Of a stretch of 64,000 bases of DNA, positions 60,726-64,000 are shown piece by piece. The stretch covers positions 24,640 to 88,639 of the forward strand of contig NZ_QHJH01000012.1 in NCBI RefSeq assembly GCF_003947455.1, read 5' to 3'. Below the pieces are notes generated by a model that saw nothing but the letters and a program-made list of their open reading frames with translations, searched no databases and was not told where the DNA came from. A program made the translations under genes and the position numbers. Origin of the DNA: Streptomyces sp. WAC 04229. Lineage in GTDB: Bacteria; Actinomycetota; Actinomycetes; Streptomycetales; Streptomycetaceae. The stretch's first letter is position 1; every line of letters begins with the position of its first letter.

Positions 60726-62351
60726 TCAGCCCGCGGGCGCCGCCGACCGGTCCGCGCCGCGCCTGACCTCGTGCCCCGGCGCACCTGCCCGGCCCAGGAC
60801 CCAACTCGCGCCGCGCAACGCCTTGGCGGCCTTCTTGAGCGGCGCCAGGCCCGCCGCGGCCTGCCGGTGGTCCGGCACGCTGCCCGGCGCACACAGGACC
60901 GTCGCGAGGGAGAGCGTCACGGGCCGCCCGCCGGCCGACCACGGGACGTCCAGCACGGAGGAGACCAGCGGATCCAGCCCGTCCGGGTCGGTGAGCACCA
61001 GGAAGTCGTCCCCGCCGATGTGCCCCACGCGCGTGGTCCCCCTCGCCGACCGGAGCAGCGCCTGCCCGACCGACCGGATCAACTCGTCCCCCGCGGCGAA
61101 CCCGGCCCCGTCGTTCACCTGTTTGAAGTGGTCCACGTCGAGCCAGCTCAGCGCGAACGCGCGCCCGTCCGCGATCCGCCGGTCCACCTCGTCCGTGATG
61201 GCGTCCGAACCGGGCAGCCGGGTCAGCGGGTTGAGCCCGGCCGCCTCCTCCACCCGGCTCTCGGCCAGCGCCCGCACCAGGTCCGCGAGCCGTACGACGC
61301 CCACGCACCGCCCGTACGCGTCCACCACGGCCACGTCGTCCGACGTACGGCCCCGGCCGCCGACCGCCACCACGTCCAGCACCTCCCAGGCGGTCGCGTC
61401 CACGCCCACCGTCCGCGGCGCGTCGCCCAGCTTCGCGGCCGGGCGGTCGGCGTAGAGAGCGTGCCCGTAGCGTGCCGACATGGACAGCAGGAAGCGGGAG
61501 CGGTGCACCGACCGCACCGGCACGCCGTCGCGGTCCACGAGCAGCACCCCGGACACGTCGGGCGACCCGGTCAGCAGGGCCCGCACCTGACCCGCCGACG
61601 CCGTCACGGGCAGCAGCGCGGCCGGCCGCACGAACTGCCGTACCGACGGCCCCGACCGCGGCGCCGGCACGACGCCCGGCGGGCCGGACGGAACGTACAC
61701 GTCCGCCGCTGGCAGCCGGGCCGGCGGCGCGAACAGCTCGCCCTGCGCCCACTGCGCCCCGGCCGCCCGCGCGACGGCGTACTGCCTCTCCGTCTCGACC
61801 CCCTCGACCGACAGCAGCGCCCCCATCTCGTCGCACAGCACCCGCATCGCCCGCACGGCCGCCGGCCTGGCCAGCAGCGACGCGTCGAGCTTGACCAGCT
61901 CCGGCGCCAGGTCCGTCAGCAGTCGCAGCGGCGCGTCGCCGTCTCCGACCCCGTCCGCGCAGATCCGGAACCCCTGCGCCCGCAGCACGGTCAACGCCTC
62001 CAGCAGCGCCTGCCGCGGCACGTGCGTGTACGGCGGACAGACGTCGAGCGTCACCTCCCACGGCATCCGGCCCGCCTCCCGCACGGCGTCATGCAGGGGC
62101 TGCAGCCCGCCCAGGTCGGCGAGGGTGCCCGCGAACACGTTGACGTGCAGCGGCAGCAGCGTCTCCTTGCGCACCGCCGCGCGCAGCGCCGACACCGCAA
62201 GAAGGCCGTCGAGTTCGGGGTCGCGGCGCGCCTCGGCCAGAATGTCGCCGCCCTCCGGGCGGGCGAGTATCTCCAGCGCCGCGACCCCGCCGGTCATCAG
62301 GTTGACCACCGGTTGGAAGGCGAAGCGGAGAGGATCCGTCCAGGAGCGCAC
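60726..62351 (-). CDS. Cyclic-di-GMP-related protein: degenerate EAL, CBS pair, GGDEF
   Basis: A 541-aa cytoplasmic protein. An N-terminal EAL-like domain (about 5-225) reads EILAR where EAL is expected, and ADGVGDGD in place of the DDFGTG loop, so phosphodiesterase activity is doubtful. A CBS-domain pair (about 245-370; VSGVLLVDRDGVPVRSV) and a C-terminal GGDEF domain follow, with LSWLDVDHFKQVND and the active-site GGDDF (near residue 447). GGDDF can support diguanylate cyclase activity. The start at 62351 is the only good one in frame; divergent from the dipeptidase gene. Confidence 0.87.
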   Translation of the reverse strand: MRSWTDPLRFAFQPVVNLMTGGVAALEILARPEGGDILAEARRDPELDGLLAVSALRAAVRKETLLPLHVNVFAGTLADLGGLQPLHDAVREAGRMPWEVTLDVCPPYTHVPRQALLEALTVLRAQGFRICADGVGDGDAPLRLLTDLAPELVKLDASLLARPAAVRAMRVLCDEMGALLSVEGVETERQYAVARAAGAQWAQGELFAPPARLPAADVYVPSGPPGVVPAPRSGPSVRQFVRPAALLPVTASAGQVRALLTGSPDVSGVLLVDRDGVPVRSVHRSRFLLSMSARYGHALYADRPAAKLGDAPRTVGVDATAWEVLDVVAVGGRGRTSDDVAVVDAYGRCVGVVRLADLVRALAESRVEEAAGLNPLTRLPGSDAITDEVDRRIADGRAFALSWLDVDHFKQVNDGAGFAAGDELIRSVGQALLRSARGTTRVGHIGGDDFLVLTDPDGLDPLVSSVLDVPWSAGGRPVTLSLATVLCAPGSVPDHRQAAAGLAPLKKAAKALRGASWVLGRAGAPGHEVRRGADRSAAPAG

Positions 62352-62500
62352 GGGAGCAGGATCGCGCCGTCGGCACCCACGCGGGCCCAGTTCATGAGAC
62401 GTTCACGCGGGATTCCGGCTCCCCGGCACCGCATACGCGCGGTGAGTCGCCGGGCCGCCCCCTTCCCTCACGGGAGTCGGTCCTGATAGATGCAGGGAAC

Positions 62501-63310
62501 ATGACACGACTCTCGACCGCGCTGCGCGCTCTGGCCACCGCCTTCGCCGCCCTGCTCGCCGCCACGGCCGTACCCGCCACCGCGCAGGCCAGGCCCGAAC
62601 CGAGGGCCCCGGAGAACTTCGTGGCCCTGAGAAGCGTCGATCCGACGATCATCCGGGAGATCCGCTACGTCACCCCGCACAACTTCGTCGGCGAACCGGT
62701 CGACGGCTACCGGCAACCGCTGTGCATCCTCACCCGCCCCGCCGCCAAGGCCCTCCACAAGGCGCAGACCCGGCTGCTGCGCCAGGGCTACTCCCTGAAG
62801 GTGTACGACTGCTACCGGCCTCAGCGCGCCGTCGACCACTTCGTCCGCTGGGCCGAGGACCTCGACGACCAGGCCATGAAGGCCGAGTTCTACCCCAAGG
62901 TCGACAAGACCCGCCTCTTCGACGACGGCTACATCGCGGAGAAGTCCGGCCACAGCCGGGGCTCGACCATGGACCTGACGATCGTACGGCTCCCGGCGAA
63001 GCCCACCCCGCCGTACCGGCCCGGACAGCCCCTGGTGCCGTGCTTCGCTCCGCAGGGCGAACGCTTCCCCGACAACTCCGTCGACATGGGCACCGGATAC
63101 GACTGCTTCGACACCCGCTCCCACACCCTCGACCCCCGCATCCAGGGCGCCCAGCGCGCCAACCGCCTCCTGCTCAAGGACACCTTGGAGGACGTCGGCC
63201 TGGTAAACCTCCCCGAGGAGTGGTGGCACTTCACGTACAAGCCCGAGCCCTACCCGGACACCTACTTCGACTTCCCGGTCTCCACCAGGTCCCTCACCGG
63301 CCGCCGCTGA
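62501..63310 (+). CDS. Secreted VanX-like D-Ala-D-Ala dipeptidase family protein
   Basis: A 269-aa protein with an N-terminal signal peptide (about 1-30; LRALATAFAALLAATAVPATAQA) and a VanX/peptidase M15D domain. Zinc and catalytic motifs are SGHSRGSTMDLT (SxHxxGxAxD type) and EEWWHFTY (catalytic Glu and third ligand His). VYDCYRPQRAVDHF holds the conserved Arg. Unlike VanX for vancomycin resistance, it is exported and has no van genes nearby, so a role in peptidoglycan peptide scavenging is more likely. Confidence 0.9.
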   Translation: MTRLSTALRALATAFAALLAATAVPATAQARPEPRAPENFVALRSVDPTIIREIRYVTPHNFVGEPVDGYRQPLCILTRPAAKALHKAQTRLLRQGYSLKVYDCYRPQRAVDHFVRWAEDLDDQAMKAEFYPKVDKTRLFDDGYIAEKSGHSRGSTMDLTIVRLPAKPTPPYRPGQPLVPCFAPQGERFPDNSVDMGTGYDCFDTRSHTLDPRIQGAQRANRLLLKDTLEDVGLVNLPEEWWHFTYKPEPYPDTYFDFPVSTRSLTGRR

Positions 63311-63358
63311 ACGGGCTGCCGGAGCCGCCCGCTCCGCGAATCGGATACAGTCCGCCGC

Positions 63359-63895
63359 GTGTCCGAAACTCAAACCTCCGTTCCCAACTCCGCGCCGAAT
63401 TCGCACTGTTCGAGCTGCGGCACGCCCTACGGAGAGGGCGTCTCCGGCTGGCCCCGCACCTGCCCCGCGTGCGGCACCGTGGCCTACCGCAACCCACTGC
63501 CGGTCGCGGTGGCCCTCCAGCCCGTGTACGACACGCAGGGCACCGCACTGGTGGTCATCACCCGCACCGTGGCCCCCGCGCGCGGGGGTGTCGCCCTGCC
63601 AGGCGGCTACATCGACGACCGGGAGGACTGGCGGCAGGCCGTCGTGCGCGAACTCAAGGAGGAGACCGGCATCGACGCGGCGAGCCACGACGTACGGCTC
63701 GCCGACGCCATGAGCTCGCCCGACGGCCACCTGCTGCTCTTCGGCTCCCTCCCCGAGCGTCCGGTCGAAAGCCTCCCCACCTCCCACGCCACCGACGAGA
63801 CTGACGGCTGGCACCTCCTGCGCCGGTCGGAGGAGCTCGCCTTCCCGCTCCACACCAGGGCTGTACGGTCCTGGTTCGAGGGCCGCTACCTCTGA
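63359..63895 (+). CDS. Nudix hydrolase with N-terminal zinc ribbon
   Basis: A 178-aa Nudix protein. A zinc ribbon (Cys17, Cys20, Cys35, Cys38) precedes the Nudix box GGYIDDREDWRQAVVREL followed by KEETGI, a full match to GX5EX7REUXEEXGU. The substrate is a nucleoside diphosphate derivative, identity unknown. GTG at 63359 lies 7 bp after a -10-like TACAGT (63346-63351) with no ribosome site, suggesting a leaderless message. Its last 12 bp belong to the long inverted repeat at the window end. Confidence 0.9.
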   Translation: MSETQTSVPNSAPNSHCSSCGTPYGEGVSGWPRTCPACGTVAYRNPLPVAVALQPVYDTQGTALVVITRTVAPARGGVALPGGYIDDREDWRQAVVRELKEETGIDAASHDVRLADAMSSPDGHLLLFGSLPERPVESLPTSHATDETDGWHLLRRSEELAFPLHTRAVRSWFEGRYL

Positions 63896-64000
63896 CCCGG
63901 GCGCTCGACCGTCCCTCGCACACGCACGGGACGGAACGGCTCCCCGGCCCCGTCCCGTGCGTGTGCGAGGGACGGTCGAGCGCCCGGGTCAGAGGTAGCG
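63884..64000. repeat. Perfect 51-bp inverted repeat reaching the window edge
   Basis: Arms 63884-63934 and 63950-64000 are exact reverse complements over 51 bp, with a 15-nt spacer (63935-63949). The left arm includes the last three sense codons and the stop of the Nudix gene, and the right arm ends at the last base of the window, so the palindrome may continue beyond it. It could serve as a terminator, but length, perfection and coding content are atypical for one. Confidence 0.97.

Noticed and set aside
60303..62486. 727-codon plus-strand frame across the EAL/GGDEF gene and the glpK remnant
   Set aside because: His/Arg/Pro-rich composition, no domain, antisense to a gene with GGDEF and CBS motifs.
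62501..63310. VanX-like gene as vancomycin resistance
   Set aside because: It has a signal peptide and no vanRS, vanH or vanA/B-type ligase nearby. Cytoplasmic VanX resistance enzymes are organised differently.
63884..64000. Inverted repeat as a simple rho-independent terminator
   Set aside because: A perfect 51-bp stem that contains gene codons and stops exactly at the window edge is unlike the 10-20 bp stems seen elsewhere in this window. It is kept as a repeat with open cause.

Overview
The window is high-GC actinobacterial DNA with short intergenic gaps, many GTG or TTG starts and frequent ATGA/GTGA gene overlaps. It almost certainly comes from a Streptomyces chromosome. Markers are rbpA with a SigR-type promoter, smeA-sffA (sporulation septum), a complete conservon (cvnABCD), ppm1, mycothiol-dependent formaldehyde oxidation and a secreted GH18 chitinase behind DasR-like boxes. 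From memory, the order ribH-hisE-hisG ... chitinase ... ppm1-fxsA-rbpA ... smeA-sffA follows the S. coelicolor core region around SCO1440-SCO1410. No transposase, integrase, tRNA, rRNA or CRISPR array was seen, so this is core chromosome with a few lineage-specific insertions and losses.

Layout. 1-2785: riboflavin (ribBA 3' end, ribH) and histidine (hisE, hisG) genes plus a membrane PH-domain protein. 2992-8293: two CNNM/CorC-type membrane proteins, an EccA/CbbX-like AAA ATPase and a uridine-kinase-like P-loop protein. 8480-12200: Tat-exported C39-like peptidase, a 46-aa membrane protein, a TetR regulator and the chitinase. 12559-17086: acyl-CoA dehydrogenase, two small hypotheticals, an Lrp/AsnC regulator and an amidohydrolase. 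17613-26467: ppm1, fxsA, rbpA, a UMF1-like MFS protein, GDPD and YczE-like genes, a divergent MocR regulator, sffA and smeA. 26748-32246: ankyrin and HEAT-repeat proteins, then a coupled operon of two glycosyltransferases and an SGNH hydrolase. 32321-37587: an oxoproline operon (MFS, DUF1445, pxpA, pxpB, pxpC) with a divergent GntR regulator and a 19-bp palindrome between them.

37735-44969 is the most unusual part. It is a three-gene operon predicted to encode a MukBEF/Wadjet-like condensin: a kleisin-like protein, a KITE/winged-helix-like protein and a 1554-aa SMC-like ATPase. A 36-codon His-rich ORF is translationally wedged between the first two genes. No jetD/TOPRIM nuclease gene is present, and the residue after the Walker B aspartate is Asn instead of the usual catalytic Glu.

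44958-53655 reads as a glycine-betaine-type demethylation locus. It holds a Rieske oxygenase, a monomeric sarcosine-oxidase-like enzyme, a dimethylglycine/sarcosine dehydrogenase-like enzyme and mycothiol-dependent formaldehyde dehydrogenase in one coupled operon. An IclR regulator and a divergent Rieske ferredoxin/FAD reductase pair follow, and both promoter regions share a 21-bp motif.

53763-64000: a membrane protein, the conservon cvnABCD, a beta-lactamase-fold serine hydrolase, the 3' remnant of a glycerol kinase gene, a degenerate-EAL/CBS/GGDEF protein, a VanX-like dipeptidase and a Nudix hydrolase. The window ends exactly at the end of a perfect 51-bp inverted repeat that includes the last codons of the Nudix gene. 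This may be a biological palindrome or an assembly fold-back.
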